From NCBI GenBank assembly GCA_024811115.1, contig JAKOGH010000468.1, positions 1 to 18,775 on the forward strand: 18,775 nt of DNA, written 5' to 3'. Of this stretch, positions 1 through 10,374 are shown piece after piece. The notes below the pieces were generated by a model. It did not search any database, was not told the origin of the DNA, and worked only from the letters and a program-made list of their open reading frames with translations. A program made the position numbers and the translations under genes. The DNA comes from Terana coerulea (taxonomy: Eukaryota > Basidiomycota > Agaricomycetes > Polyporales > Phanerochaetaceae). Every line of letters begins with the position of its first letter. Positions within the stretch are counted from its first letter, which is position 1.

Positions 1-1777
1 CTTATCGTAGCATGCGAATACTGAGCGCTTTCACAGTCATTGCTTATCAGGTGGGGCTCCCGAATGATGTTGTGAACCTCGGCCATCATACTTAGCTGAT
101 ATGTCCAGTGCTCCCTCACGTTCTGGACCGCTGCTTTTCCCGGATTGGCGCGCGACCTGCCAGAGGTGAAAGGCTCTGCGGCCGAAGTAGACGATGGCAC
201 AAAATCGTATGTAGTGATGCATTCGCAGTCGACTTTACTGATTATTTTTATTTTCAAGGTTGCACGAACATGCAGAATATGAGTCGATTGAGCGCAATCG
301 AATCTCGAACGTATCCTTTGCAGTCTGTTCCGCTGGCGAGATCATCATTCTCGCCGTCATGGTGGGCATTCTGAAGGGCCTCAAATCGGATGAGAGCGTT
401 GAGAACAACACGAAGGCGTTCAGCGTCCTCATCGCCTTCTCCGGAGGAATATGGTGTACGTCTTTTCTACCTATTGTAGCTGCGATGTAGTTGCTCACTT
501 AGCTCCTAGTGCTTTGCGCATTGCCTTGGTTCTTCTGGGAGAAGCGACGGCCCGGACTGGCGCTCCCGCCTGGTGCATCTCTATTGACCGTGGGCTTCAA
601 GCAGACGTATGTCGCCTTTCGGGAATGCATGAGGCTCAAGCAGACCTTTTTGTACCTGATCTTTTACTTCTTGATGTAAGTGAAATGTTTATGGCGTTAT
701 CGTTTTATTAAACCGAATGTATGCACCAGGGGCGATGTCTTGAATACTACTGTCACCGTGATCGCGACGCTGCAAAACAGGTGGGATGGGCAATGCTTTT
801 TACCGATTGTGGTCTAATCTCACTCCCAGCGTGGTAGCGTATTCGACGCTCCAACTAACGCTTCTTCTGATCGTCGGAATTGTGGCGCAAGGTGTCGGGA
901 TTTAGTACGTCTTTACACATCCATCGCAGGCTATGGCTGACAAGAAATCCAGTCTCTTTTGGTTGGTGCAGAAAAAGTTCAAGATCTCTACCAAAGCGGT
1001 AACTGAGTTCTCGTTCGCCTCAGTGTGAAGCTTGCTCAGCGCTCATTGACCACTGGCAGATGCTTTGCTTCAACGTTGTCTGGATAATCGTGAGTAATAC
1101 CCGTTGTACGCATACCCGGTTCTTTTTTACTGACATGTGCAATAGATTTTGACAATATGGGGTCTTATTGGAGTCCACACTAACAAATTCGGATTCAAGC
1201 ATGTTTGGGAAATCTGGTGCGTGCTTCGCCGTGTCTACCACCTTCTAACTGTTTAACTTAAAGGTACATCTCAGGCTTTATCAGGCGTATTATGGCCTCA
1301 TGGTGTGCCCCTGGTACGCTTATAGTCAAACCATGATCAGCGAGGTCTCGCCTCTCCCACAGATGCAAGTGCAGCTCAGCGTGCTAGCTGTTCTATAGTG
1401 GCTGACAAGTACCTCACAGGTTTCTTTTCTTTGCACTGTTCTCGGTCGTGAGTAACGAGTCCGCTGCTTAGACTCCTCCAATTTATTTCTTACGGGTTCC
1501 TTACTACTATTTCAGGTTGGCAAGACATCCGCGTTCATTGGGCCGTTCGTCTCCTCCGCCATCATCACCGCCTCGGGGAACAACGACTCGATGCCGTTCG
1601 CTTTCCTCTTTGCTCTGTGCGTTTTGTCCGTTGCTGTTCCCAATCGCTATTCACTAACCGAGCCGCAGAGGCGTAGCGAGTTCGGTGTTCTTGTGGCTGG
1701 TGGACGTCAACAAGAGTAGGAAAGAATGCGAAGAGTTCGTACTTGCGGAAGCAAAGCGCGAGGCCTTTGACAGCTGA
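1..1777 (+). CDS. Atg22-like MFS transporter, 3' part (5' end outside window)
   Basis: Atg22 family proteins are vacuolar-membrane major facilitator transporters that export amino acids released by autophagy. Joining exons 109-206, 259-455, 510-675, 730-780, 830-904, 953-998, 1060-1089, 1146-1216, 1275-1364, 1420-1447, 1516-1616 and 1669-1777 gives 1062 nt, an uninterrupted 353-residue C-terminal part ending in TGA at 1775-1777. A further tiny exon at about 37-50 (reading VIAYQ) is likely. Family-like stretches are RISNVSFAVCSAGEIIIL, the ALPWFFWEKRRPG loop, QAYYGLMVCPWYAYSQTM, PLPQMFLFFALFSVVGKTSA and the tail LVDVNKSRKECEEFV. Several hydrophobic helices alternate with these loops. Introns are 48-72 nt. 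The intron at 1365-1419 only keeps the frame with a GC donor (GCAAGT). Full-length relatives are roughly 500 residues, so about a third is missing at the left edge. Recognition is from memory of the family; the exact paralogue (Atg22 itself or a sister) is not settled. Confidence 0.85.
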
Positions 1778-2036
1778 TCGTCCGCACGATTACTGTATGT
1801 ACACATGCTTAGTTGTACCGACGCTATAGAGTTGTTTTTGCAGTATTCCGCTACGTTCGAATTCGGTGTGGACGAGGCTGATGATCAGATGTCCTTTTGT
1901 CAGCGCATGATGCATGATGTATAGACTGCGGCAGTGCAGACTATAGTTCGCCTCTCCACTCATCCTCGATTCGTTTCTCATCCACCCTCGCATAAGACAA
2001 AAACATCGTTTACTGATATCTGGTGTCCATACAGAA

Positions 2037-3598
2037 ATGAAGAAGGTGAGGAGACGTGTGCTTCATTTTCATGCATTTTCTCACTTCTTTATGCCAACGT
2101 GCACAGCCTACCAAACAGCTCGAAGCAACCAAGACGGGCTCCGATTGTCTACACACTTGCGGAGAGGCTGTGGACAGTACGTACGCTCGCTGCTGTGGTG
2201 GCGAGGCTGGGAGCCACGGTCTTCCATTCGACGTCTTACGGGTTATCATCGACTTGATCATTCGCGAGAGTTTCACTGCGCGGCGAAAGCTCCGTGCGAA
2301 GAAGACGCTGCTTGCAGGATCCCTGGTCTCAAGGTCGTGGCGGGCCGCGTTTGCTGAGGACTGCTTCCGCTCCCTCTCGTTCCCCTGTGCGGTAAAACCA
2401 GAGGAATACCGTCCGCCAGATACGGGCGGGCTCCCTCTCATTCAAGACTTCGTTCGGGACACGCTGTTTACTACGACGAAGGACAATGTGCGGCACATCA
2501 CTACCTTCTCAGTGTCGTGGGGAAAAGGCTTAGACAACATGGACTTGGCGGATTGGTTCGAAGATTGCCTCCCTCTGTTCCCAGCACTCCGTTCCTTGGG
2601 GCTGCACGACGTCCTTAGTCTCCCATGCCGCGCAGCTAGCAGCATTCCCCCTCCCCCAAGCGTATTGTGCCTTAAGAGTCTGGCTATCACGGAACATGGA
2701 CAGCGTGTCGTTCGTCGAGATGCAAACGGCCTCGCGGCGCTGTGCTATGTCTTAAGCCGTTTTAGCAAGCTCGAAGAACTGCACTTCGAAAGGATGGACT
2801 TCAGCCCGATCTTTCTCGCACGTCACACGGCCGAGATTGACTGGACTGCCATGGCGAAAGTAATACCTACCATATCATCACTCGTCTACGACTTCGTTTT
2901 GGTCTACGACACGCTGTCTGTTCTGGCCACCGAGACAAACATGCTCCACGCGTTACAGCGACTCGAGCTCGGTGCCGCACCTATAAGCCATGTCCAGGAT
3001 GGCATCGACTTCAGTCGCGGCACACTGCAACACATTGGGAGTACGTCAATTGTCTTTGCTGAATTTTCACTTCTTTCTGAAACACATGGATAAACCAGCA
3101 TGGGTTAAGGGCGACAATGCCCTACGACACATATCTCAATGTAGCAACTTGCGGTCGCTATGCTTGCACGTTCCTCTACCCACGAATCTAACACCATCAG
3201 GCCTATTCGCGGCAAATGATGTATCACGCCGCAGTGTCTGGGCTCATCTGAAGTCATGTCTTCTCATAATCCCCGCGTCGGCATTCTTCGATTTCATAGA
3301 GGTCAAATTGCAGCTTGGCTCTCCTTATCGTGAGGGCGCCCTCGAGTCGACGCGGAAAGGTGTGCAGGCGGCTCGGTCGCTCATTGCCGAAGCGGAGGAG
3401 GTGCTGGTGACCATGGTGGACGGGAAACGCTTGCAGCGCGTCTTGGTTACATGGTATACTCGCGATGAAAACAACTCTCTCAACCAACCACTTGACGTGG
3501 AGGAGCTTCATCCGAAACAATCCCAGAACGATTTATCCCGATTCATTGCCACCAACTTATTTCCACGGCTGCACGAACTGGGCGTCTTGCGGATCTGA
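2037..3598 (+). CDS. F-box-like/LRR-like protein, copy A (intact)
   Basis: Exons 2037-2045, 2107-3040 and 3099-3598 join to 1443 nt, 480 residues, with no stop. The start ATG sits in a 9-nt exon (M-K-K) followed by GTGAGG. Later ATGs or alternative starts inside intron 1 would add unrelated residues. Residues about 42-95 form an F-box-like helix set: LPFDVLRVIIDLI, then LLAGSLVSRSW and AFAEDCFRSLSFPC. A leucine-rich segment follows near 155-175 (CLPLFPALRSLGLHDVL). The 58-nt intron at 3041-3098 falls at residue 315, the same place as in every sister copy. The C-terminal block at about 409-435 (AEAEEVLVTMVDGKRL, RVLVTWYT) and the ending LFPRLHELGVL are shared by all copies. F-box proteins usually bind Skp1 and bring substrates to SCF ubiquitin ligases; that role is inferred. 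Copy A is the most diverged of the full-length copies. Confidence 0.8.
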
Positions 3599-4398
3599 GG
3601 GTGTCCACACTGGCTAGTGGAAAGATTAGGTATATGCGGTGAGCAAACTCTCCCTCACAATCTTGCGCTTACTAAGGAAAACTGCTGGATCTAGGTGGGT
3701 ACGCGATAAGTGGGAATAGTTTTGTGGTCGAGTCGCTGCATAGCTACATGATTTCCTACCTTACAACTTCACACAAGAGTTAACAGGCTATGTCCGTGAA
3801 GTAAGAGCGGGCATTTCTTAGCATGTGCTATCGACCAATTGCCCGTATAATTATATATATTTGCATATGTACGGGCATACCATCACAGAAGACACGCAAT
3901 TGCAGGCAGGACCTCTTGGTGAAGAGCTACTCGGTGAACTGGAAGGTGAGATCTCACGAGAAAATGCCCGAGCAAGCCTTGTAGTGACTTGCACATGCGG
4001 ACGCTCCGACGAGTCGCCCTCCTGGTTATGCGGGCGCGGGAAAGCTGTAAATTTCTGTCGTGAGTCGCTACACTGATTCGTACCGCACGAACTTACTCAA
4101 GAGTTTAATACTGCAGTACTCAGCGCTCACTAGCGACCCACCTCCAGTGAAAACAACTGCAAAAATCTGGGCACTTACTGCTATGCGCCACCATCGACCA
4201 AGCTGCAGTGACACCTTAACAGCACTGTCACGCGTACGGTCGCCCGCGATGTTCGAGCCTCGCGGATTAGTCAGCAAATGATGTACGGACCGCGCGCGAC
4301 AATAGGGGCTACCTCACTATTGCCTCGACCCCACTTACACAAATCCGCATAAGAGCGGGTTTAGCCAATAGATATCGGTTTCGTTCATAATCATACAA
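3599..4398. other. Intergenic stretch between copies A and B
   Basis: No gene is supported here. The small open frames at 3825-4281 overlap one another on both strands, lack recognisable motifs, and show no paralogue elsewhere in the window. The right part (from about 4270) is the upstream region of copy B and shares an 18-nt motif with the upstream region of copy C. Confidence 0.5.
4270..4287 (+). promoter_or_regulatory. Motif shared upstream of copies B and C
   Basis: GTCAGCAAATGATGTACG at 4270-4287 matches GTCAGCGAATGATGTACG at 6190-6207 at 17 of 18 bases. They lie 129 and 160 nt before the respective start codons. The sequence between the motif and the start has largely diverged, so the motif is either a conserved promoter element or a leftover of the duplicated flank. 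No transcription factor is assigned. Confidence 0.35.
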
Positions 4399-5930
4399 AT
4401 GGTAAGAAGACAAGTACTTACGCGTAGCACCACCATCATCTTTCCACGTTCTCATAGACCAACTCCGGACAGGCTGCGGGGTAACTCGACATAGGGGCTA
4501 ATGTACCGGATGCGTCTGTGCAAGAGGATTCCTCCACCACTGCGACTTCTCAAGGCCTGGGCAACGAATCTGGTATTGGCAGGCTCCCGCACGACGTTTT
4601 GCGGGTCCTCGTCGACCTAGTCGCCCACGACGATTTCACAACTCGCCGAAGGGCACGCGCGAAGGCGACTCTGCTCGCAGGTTCCCTGGTCTCGAAGACG
4701 TGGCGCGCAGCATTTGCTCAAGAGTGCTTCCACTCTCTCTTGTTCCCTTGCGTCACCCAATCAAAAGAACCGTCAGAGTCGCACAAGGAGAAGCTTCGTC
4801 TCATCCAGGACTTCGTGCGAACTGGGTCATTCCTGAGGACACAGAGTGCAGTGCGGCACATCACTATCTTCTCGGTGTCGGGAACGAAAAGCGTCCGCGA
4901 CATGGACTTGGTAGAACTGGTCGAGGACTACCTACCGCTTTCCCTTGCGCTTCGTTCCCTGGAGTTGCGCACTATCCTCAACCTTCCGTGCCGCGCAGGC
5001 GTTACCGGTCGCCCCGGCTCATTGGAGCTTGAGAGCTTGATTATCACGGACCAGTGGTCACGATTCTATCGTCCAGACGCAAACCCTGTCGCAGCGCTGT
5101 GCTACATCTTGAGCCGCTTTAGCAAGCTCGACCAGTTACGCTTCGGACGGATAGACTTCAAACCGAGCTGGCTCGAACGTCTCGCTGCTAAGGTAGACTG
5201 GACCAGTGTTTCCAAAGCCATGCCGCACATATCGTCCCTCGTCCACGACTTCGGGATGGATTATGATATTATGCGTGTCTTCAGAGCCAAGACGGAGATA
5301 ACGAGTGCGCTGAAGCGCTTCGAGCCCGGGGGATGGACGTTTCCTTCGCCGAGGATGGCTTCGAGCTCAATCGTGACACAGTGGAACACATTGGCAGTAC
5401 GTCCAGCCTCTTCCGCGTACATTGCTTCTCCGTGAACTGAATCAATACATTAGTATGGGTCGGGAACGGCAACGCGCTGCAAGGCGTATTTCAGGGTGAT
5501 GGCCTGAGGTCGCTCCGCCTACGTGTTCCGCTGTTCTCCCACATGCCAGACCGCGACATATGGGTGCAACTGAAATCCTGCCTCCTCCTACTTCCCTGAC
5601 TCCGTATCCCTGAATTCCATAGAAATTGCGCTGCAGACCGACGATCCTTATCACCTCAACGCCTTCGAGAGCGCGCTCCAGAATGTGCAGACCTCCCGGT
5701 CGGCCATCGCCGAAGCGGAGAGTGTGCTGGTTGCAATGGTGGAGCAGAAACGCCTGGCGCGCGTTGTCGTTGCGTGGTATACTCGCGACGACGGCAACTA
5801 CCTCAACCAACTCATGGACCTGGAAAAGCTTCGCCCGGAGAAGTCGCATGCCGAATTGTCAAGATTTAACAGCACCAGTATGTTCCCGCGTCTACACGAG
5901 CTCGGAGCCCTATGGGCCCATGATCATTGA
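4399..5930 (+). pseudogene. F-box-like/LRR-like protein, copy B (frameshifted)
   Basis: The layout matches the intact copies: ATG at 4399-4401 directly before a GTAAGA donor, a long exon to 5396, a 57-nt intron 5397-5453 and a last exon to TGA at 5928-5930. The F-box-like part (RLPHDVLRVLVDLV, LLAGSLVSKTW, AFAQECFHSLLFPC), the leucine-rich part (LPLSLALRSLELRTIL) and the tail (AEAESVLVAMVEQKRL, MFPRLHELG) are all recognisable. Two frame breaks are clear. Near 5328-5340 (a run of five G) the frame shifts, so the conserved end of exon 2 (ELNRDTVEHIG) is read in another frame. Near 5592-5599 the frame runs into TGA at 5597-5599, while homology resumes one base over (DSVSLNSIEIAL). The acceptor used by sister copies (ending 4472) would also give a TAA at 4482-4484, unless another acceptor such as that ending at 4526 is used. 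A non-functional copy is likely; sequence error at the short runs is the alternative. Confidence 0.75.
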
Positions 5931-6189
5931 AGCTGGATTACGACGAGGACTAGGACTGTTTGACAGTATTGATTATTGGAAGTGAGCATGTTTTGGTTGC
6001 TACTTTTATGTGTTTAGCATAAAACTATCAAGAGTCGATCACCAAACTGCCAAAACCACCTGTTTGTAGGGGCAATAAACGAGCCGTACGGTCTAAGCGA
6101 AAGGACTCGTTGGTTTACAGCCTGAGACTCAATGTAGTGTGCCTCACGCTTTATGTGATTGCCAGTGGGCTGATGATTAGGTTCCGGCC

Positions 6190-6271
6190 GTCAGCGAATG
6201 ATGTACGACATCGTGGCGGCACGGCTTAAACTCTACACTCAACGTCCACACTAGTACTCAACGTCCACACT
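6190..6271 (+). repeat. Copy C upstream region with 16-bp tandem repeat
   Basis: ACTCAACGTCCACACT occurs at 6237-6252 and again at 6256-6271, a 19-nt period, followed by a partial third unit. The motif shared with copy B lies at 6190-6207. Both are 80-160 nt before the copy C start codon. Between 5931 and 6190 nothing gene-like was seen. Confidence 0.55.
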
Positions 6272-6349
6272 CGACGTCCTCAACCACGACCCTTTCGCCG
6301 TTGACTTAAACCTGCCTCATTAATTCCTAATCCCTAGGTGATCACGCAA

Positions 6350-7892
6350 ATGGTGAGCAGCGCGCAACGCCGTGATTTATCTTCTCGTCCGAGTCTTCTC
6401 ATGCATCCGTGTCGGGCAGATTACGGAACAGTATGATACAGCGCAGACGAGGCCTCAACCACCGGCTGCGCCTGTGCACAAGGAGCCTACCGCTACTCTG
6501 GCTGCTCAGGAGCGCGGCACCGACTATGGTAGTAACAAGCTCCCGTACGACGTTCTGCGGATCATCATCGATCTAATCGTCCACGACGATTTCACCACTC
6601 CACAAAGGTACGCGTGAAGGCGACGCTGCTTGCCGGTTCCCTGGTCTCGCAGGCGTGGCACGCCGCATTCACCGAAGAATGCTTTCGCTCCCTCTCGTTT
6701 CCTTGTATCATCGAATCAACGGATCGCGCATGGCTGCGCTGGAAGAATCTTCTTCTCATCCAGGACTTTGTGCGAAGTGCGCCATTCCTGAGGACACAAC
6801 ATGCAGTGCGGTACCTCACCATCTTTGCGGTATCGGAGACAAGAAATCACTGGGACATGGATCTGGTGGACTTGTTTGAAGACTATCTCCCCTGTTTCCT
6901 GCACTTCGTTCCTTGGAGTTGCGTGGCATCTTCAACCATCCATGCCGCGCTACCATCACCGGCATCCCCGGCACACTGTCCCTCGAGAGCCTAATTATAA
7001 CAACTATTACTCTCTATCGTGAAGTCTGTCCTTCCTACGAAAACTATACTGCAGCGCTGTGCTACATCTTGACCCGCTTCAGCAAGCTCAACACGTTACG
7101 CTTTGGACACATAGACTTCAAACCGAGCACAGACTTCCGACAGCAAGCGAAGCGCCTCGCCACCAGGGTAGACTGGATCAATGTTGCCAAAGCTGTGCCG
7201 CGCATATCGTCGCTTGTCTACGACACGAGGGTGGAGCCCGACATCATGCGTGCCTTCATCACCAAGACAGACATGATATGCGCGTTGACGCGATTCTCGC
7301 CTGGCTTCAACAACACTTTCAACTTTGTCGAGGGCGGAGTCCGATTCAAGATCAATTGTGGGACACTGGAACACATCGACGGTGCGTCTAACACCTTTAG
7401 AGCACAGTGCTTCGTCTTAAACTAAATCGATGCTTTAGTATGGGTTGCGAACGGCAAGGCGCAGCAATGCCTATTTCAAACTGGCAACCTACGGTCGCTC
7501 CGCCTGCATATCCCGCTGAACAGCGACCACACGCCAGACCCCCAATTTGGGCCCTGCTGAAATCATGTCTCCTCCTGCTCCCTGACTTGACATCGCTGGA
7601 ATACATAGAAATCACACTACAGCCTCAGGCCCTCGCCTTCGAGAGTGTGCTTCGGTATATGCGAACCACCCAGTCGGTCTTGGCCAAAGCGGAGAGTGTT
7701 CTAGTGGCAATGGTAGAGCAGAAGCGTTTGAGGCGCGTCCTTGTTACCTGGTACACTATCGACAGCAGCTTCCTCAACCAGCCTATAGAGGTTGAAGAGT
7801 TTCATCCAAAGAAATCACACGCTGAATTGTCAAAATTCGTCACCACCAGTGTCTTTCCACAGCTGCACGAACTTGGAGTCTTGCAGACTTAG
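6350..7892 (+). pseudogene. F-box-like/LRR-like protein, copy C (three frameshifts)
   Basis: The start ATG (6350-6352) is followed at once by GTGAGC; a 67-nt intron (6353-6419) leads into ITEQYDTAQTRPQPPAAP and then the F-box-like segment KLPYDVLRIIIDLI. The frame breaks at about 6599-6606, where a CGC seen in copy B appears as CC, and runs into TGA at 6615-6617. Homology resumes one base over (KATLLAGSLVSQAW). It breaks again near 6887-6894 inside LPLFPALRSLELRGI and again near 7538-7543 (a run of five C), ending at TGA 7558-7560. The 57-nt intron at 7382-7438 and the tail (AKAESVLVAMVEQKRL, VFPQLHELGVLQT) are well kept, with TAG at 7890-7892. All three breaks act like single-base changes. 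A recently dead gene is the simplest reading; assembly error in homopolymers is the alternative. Confidence 0.78.
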
Positions 7893-8045
7893 ATTTGGAG
7901 TCATTCAGAGCTTGACTGTAGGGCTAAAGTGATGCCGTATCATATAGTGTACATTTTTTGCAGTCTTAGAAGTTCAAAGAGCCTATCTTGTGCAACAGTG
8001 TCACCAAAGCAGAAGCTGTTGTATGCATGCTCAACATATGGCACA
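7893..8045 (+). repeat. 3' flank shared by copies C, E and F
   Basis: After the stop codon, copies C (7893-8045), E (15606-15750) and F (18395-18540) keep recognisable similarity, for example a CTGTAGGGCTA / CTGCAGGGCTA type segment, an AAGTTCAAAGAGC / AAGTACGAAGAGC segment and a TGCTCAACA / TGCTCAGCA type segment. Copy D keeps the first part only. This is likely 3' untranslated and downstream sequence carried along in each duplication. A termination role is possible but not shown. Confidence 0.5.
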
Positions 8046-8060
8046 TTCTCCGATAGGTAA

Positions 8061-9750
8061 TTATGTATCTAATTTGCTGTTCATTTCAAAAGCTTGCTGC
8101 ACAGCATTATCACTGAGTGGTACACTCCCCTTTTCGACTTCCGGGGCCATATCCAACTGACTCAGTGACGCACTGTTGTCCTTCATGGAGCTAAGAGCCA
8201 GGACTTGACATGCCGGGGTTGCTATCTCCTTTGTGAAATGCTCAATGGCGCTCAGTGTCTTTGTTGCACTAGGCGAAAGACTGATGCAAACCGTTAGAAA
8301 GCACTGAGAGATTCCCTTCAAATAAAGCACAAGTTAAATGCGACGCATTCAGCACTGGCAATGACACCATGACTCACAATAGACATGGGAAAAGACACCT
8401 CATTGTAATGCCCGTTGTCAATAGTGATTGGCAAGGGTAAACTCTCTATGCTCAGAGGGCAACTCTTACCCTTACCCTTCAATACCCTTACCCTCATGAA
8501 GGGTAAGGGTTGAGGGCTATCCTTCAAACCTTTGTCCAAATAGGCTGAAAACAGTGCTTTAAGTGCTTTCTCCCACTTACTTATAATGTCAGTCTTCTAT
8601 TTGAGTGGCTTGCATTGGTATAGAAAGCACTTACAACACTTGCAGCCCTCTCTAGCAACATGCCTGGTGCTTAAATACAGACCCCTGCCAGATGAGGGTT
8701 AACTTTCCTCAACCCTTACCCTTACCCTTTGTACCCTTACCCTTAACCCTTGGAGAGTTTGCAAACTCCTGCTTATCACTAGTCATCGATGCCACAAAAA
8801 TAAGTCTGGTGTTCTTCTGGGTATTCGAAAGTCAGTGCCTAGCAACGCATGCGGAAGTGGTCACTCGCCACACCAATCGGGCTCGCATTGCATATTCCAT
8901 AGAGCAGAATACCCACCTTAGCCACAACAACTGACTTGCATATTGCCTTCAATACAGCCTCACGGGCGTTTGAAATTTGTTCTGGAAAGGCCCTGCGCCC
9001 TCGTTCGTCGTGAGATATGTCTGCTAAAGTCAAGCGTATATGACAATAAGCATGAGTTGGCAATGACTCACATGATCTTGTAGATTATAGCTACTGAAAG
9101 TAAGACGTGGCTTGCAAGCATGCACCATATCCAAGCCTTCTCCGTGATTCTGCCTGCGTGGAAGATGTTGAATGTTTTCCCTGTGTTAGAAACTTGAGCG
9201 GCAAGGTTCAAAAGGCAGAAGAAAAGCCAAGCACTCACCCAATATTACTCGCTGCAAGTACCATTGTAAAGCTGATACATTTGGAATGAGGATGCAAATA
9301 ATATCACTTTGCACTTGCAAAGTCTGACCTTGTGCTAAAGTTTAAGACAGATGCCCAGCGGTGCGGAAAATGTTGGGCACAGTGTTTGAAGTCGACTCAA
9401 ATCAAGAGCAATGAAGAGGTAGTTGACGGACAGCATGACAAAACTAGAGTATGCACACGTGAGACACTGAGTCAGCAGTAACTTTTCAGAATAGATATAC
9501 AGGGTTATAGTGACCAGTTGCAGTACATGATACACCTTGGTCCAGCGTTGGAAGGTCAAGTAAACAGCTGCGACGAACAATATGAAATACACACCTATGC
9601 AATATCAGCACTACTTTTGAAGGCAGCTTGACCAAAGGAGAACACACTGACCAAACAGAGCACTCATGACAGAAAATGCCACGGCTGTCCGAGATAGTTC
9701 GTCGAATGCGTGCAAGGGCACTCACAGCCCTGGTGTGCTCTGCAAACCAT
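8061..9750 (-). pseudogene. Multi-pass membrane protein gene, minus-strand copy 1 (probably decayed)
   Basis: Read on the minus strand, a chain of exon-like pieces gives membrane helices in the order typical of agaricomycete seven-helix proteins of unknown function. The first is VMSALFG joined across a 57-nt intron (9595-9651, GTCAGT...ATAG) to VYFILFVAAVYLTFQRW and YHVLQLVTITLYIYS. Next come a helix near 9250-9320, then ITEKAWIWCMLASHVLL and SVAIIYKIM near 9080-9160. NAREAVLKAICKSVVVAKVG and ILLYGICNAS lie near 8880-9000, NGHYNEVSFPMSI near 8380-8420, and GISQCFLTVCISLSPSATKT leads to the stop at 8061-8063. The N terminus is uncertain; ATG at 9748-9750 is one option. I could not join all pieces in one frame, notably after YKIM near 9070. 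It may therefore be a pseudogene, or a gene with splice sites I missed. It is unrelated to the F-box array. Confidence 0.5.
8433..8766. mobile_element. Fold-back (MITE-like) element with AAGGGT repeats
   Basis: Two clusters of AAGGGT/ACCCTT hexamers (about 8464-8513 and 8695-8752) frame roughly 180 nt of unrelated sequence. AAGGGTAAGGGTTGAGG at 8499-8515 is the exact reverse complement of 8707-8723 (17 bp), and AAACTCTC at 8439-8446 pairs with GAGAGTTT at 8753-8760. It interrupts membrane gene copy 1: copy 2 has the same left flank (AAAAGACACCTCATT) and right flank (GAAAGTCAGTG) separated by only about 50 nt instead of about 420. No coding capacity is seen and no clear target-site duplication was found, so the borders are approximate. 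The hexamer is not the usual fungal telomere repeat TTAGGG. Confidence 0.55.
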
Positions 9751-9797
9751 TGACAGGAGGAGCATAGTGAGGTGTCAGCTGCTTGGGATAATGTCAA

Positions 9798-10374
9798 GGA
9801 GCGAGTGAGTGTGAGCCAGTAGAAAGCCCTGTCATATAAGCATATCCCTCGAACAACCGCAGCATGGTCTCATATTCCACATCGCGATGCAATGATACTT
9901 GTGTAGCATGACCACACGTACTGGCCTCTTCCGAGCAAACCTTGCATTCGGCAAGCACAATGACGATGGCAGGCCTCCAGAGGCAATGGCTACGCCCGAT
10001 AGTCAGACAACTTTTTAGATGTGCATATTAAACTCACAATTTCAGAGCTCAAGCCAGAATGGCCATTGCACAAAAGTGGCACAGAGGACAAGCCGGGCTC
10101 CAACTTGATTTATTGCAATTATAGAATTCTAACAGCATGCTGCACATTGTCTGTGAATTTGTTGGACATTTAGTTCACCGTTTGTTGACAAAGTTTGCCG
10201 CTCAGTGATGCATCGAACGAAGGGGCTGACTCGCTTTCCTGACGTCCAAGCTTATGTTCAACTGATGCAACAATGCGCTATCATCCTCCGGCGCAGTGAT
10301 TGCAATTCAGACCTGGTGTGTCCTGGCCTCTATCTCCTTCATAGCGAACTAATTCTGGGTAACTCCTGATTTCC
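9798..10374. other. Intergenic stretch between the two membrane-gene copies
   Basis: No gene is supported. A segment at about 10208-10254 (GATGCATCGAACGAAGGGG, then GCTTTCCTGACGTCCAAG) resembles the far 3' flank of copy F at about 18580-18630. It may be a displaced piece of an F-box repeat unit. Confidence 0.4.

Noticed and set aside
2010..2441. Minus-strand 143-codon open frame
   Set aside because: It is antisense to exon 2 of copy A; similar antisense frames recur in the sister copies because the sense codons are GC-rich.
3041..3093. Reading copy A straight through to the stop at 3093 as a 345-residue protein
   Set aside because: The last residues are intron sequence: all sister copies splice at the same place and homology resumes at 3099 in phase.
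3825..4281. Small open frames between copies A and B
   Set aside because: No motif, no paralogue, overlapping frames on both strands; length is expected by chance.
8464..8752. Interstitial telomere repeat
   Set aside because: The hexamer is AAGGGT/ACCCTT, not TTAGGG, and the two clusters are mirrored arms of a fold-back element.
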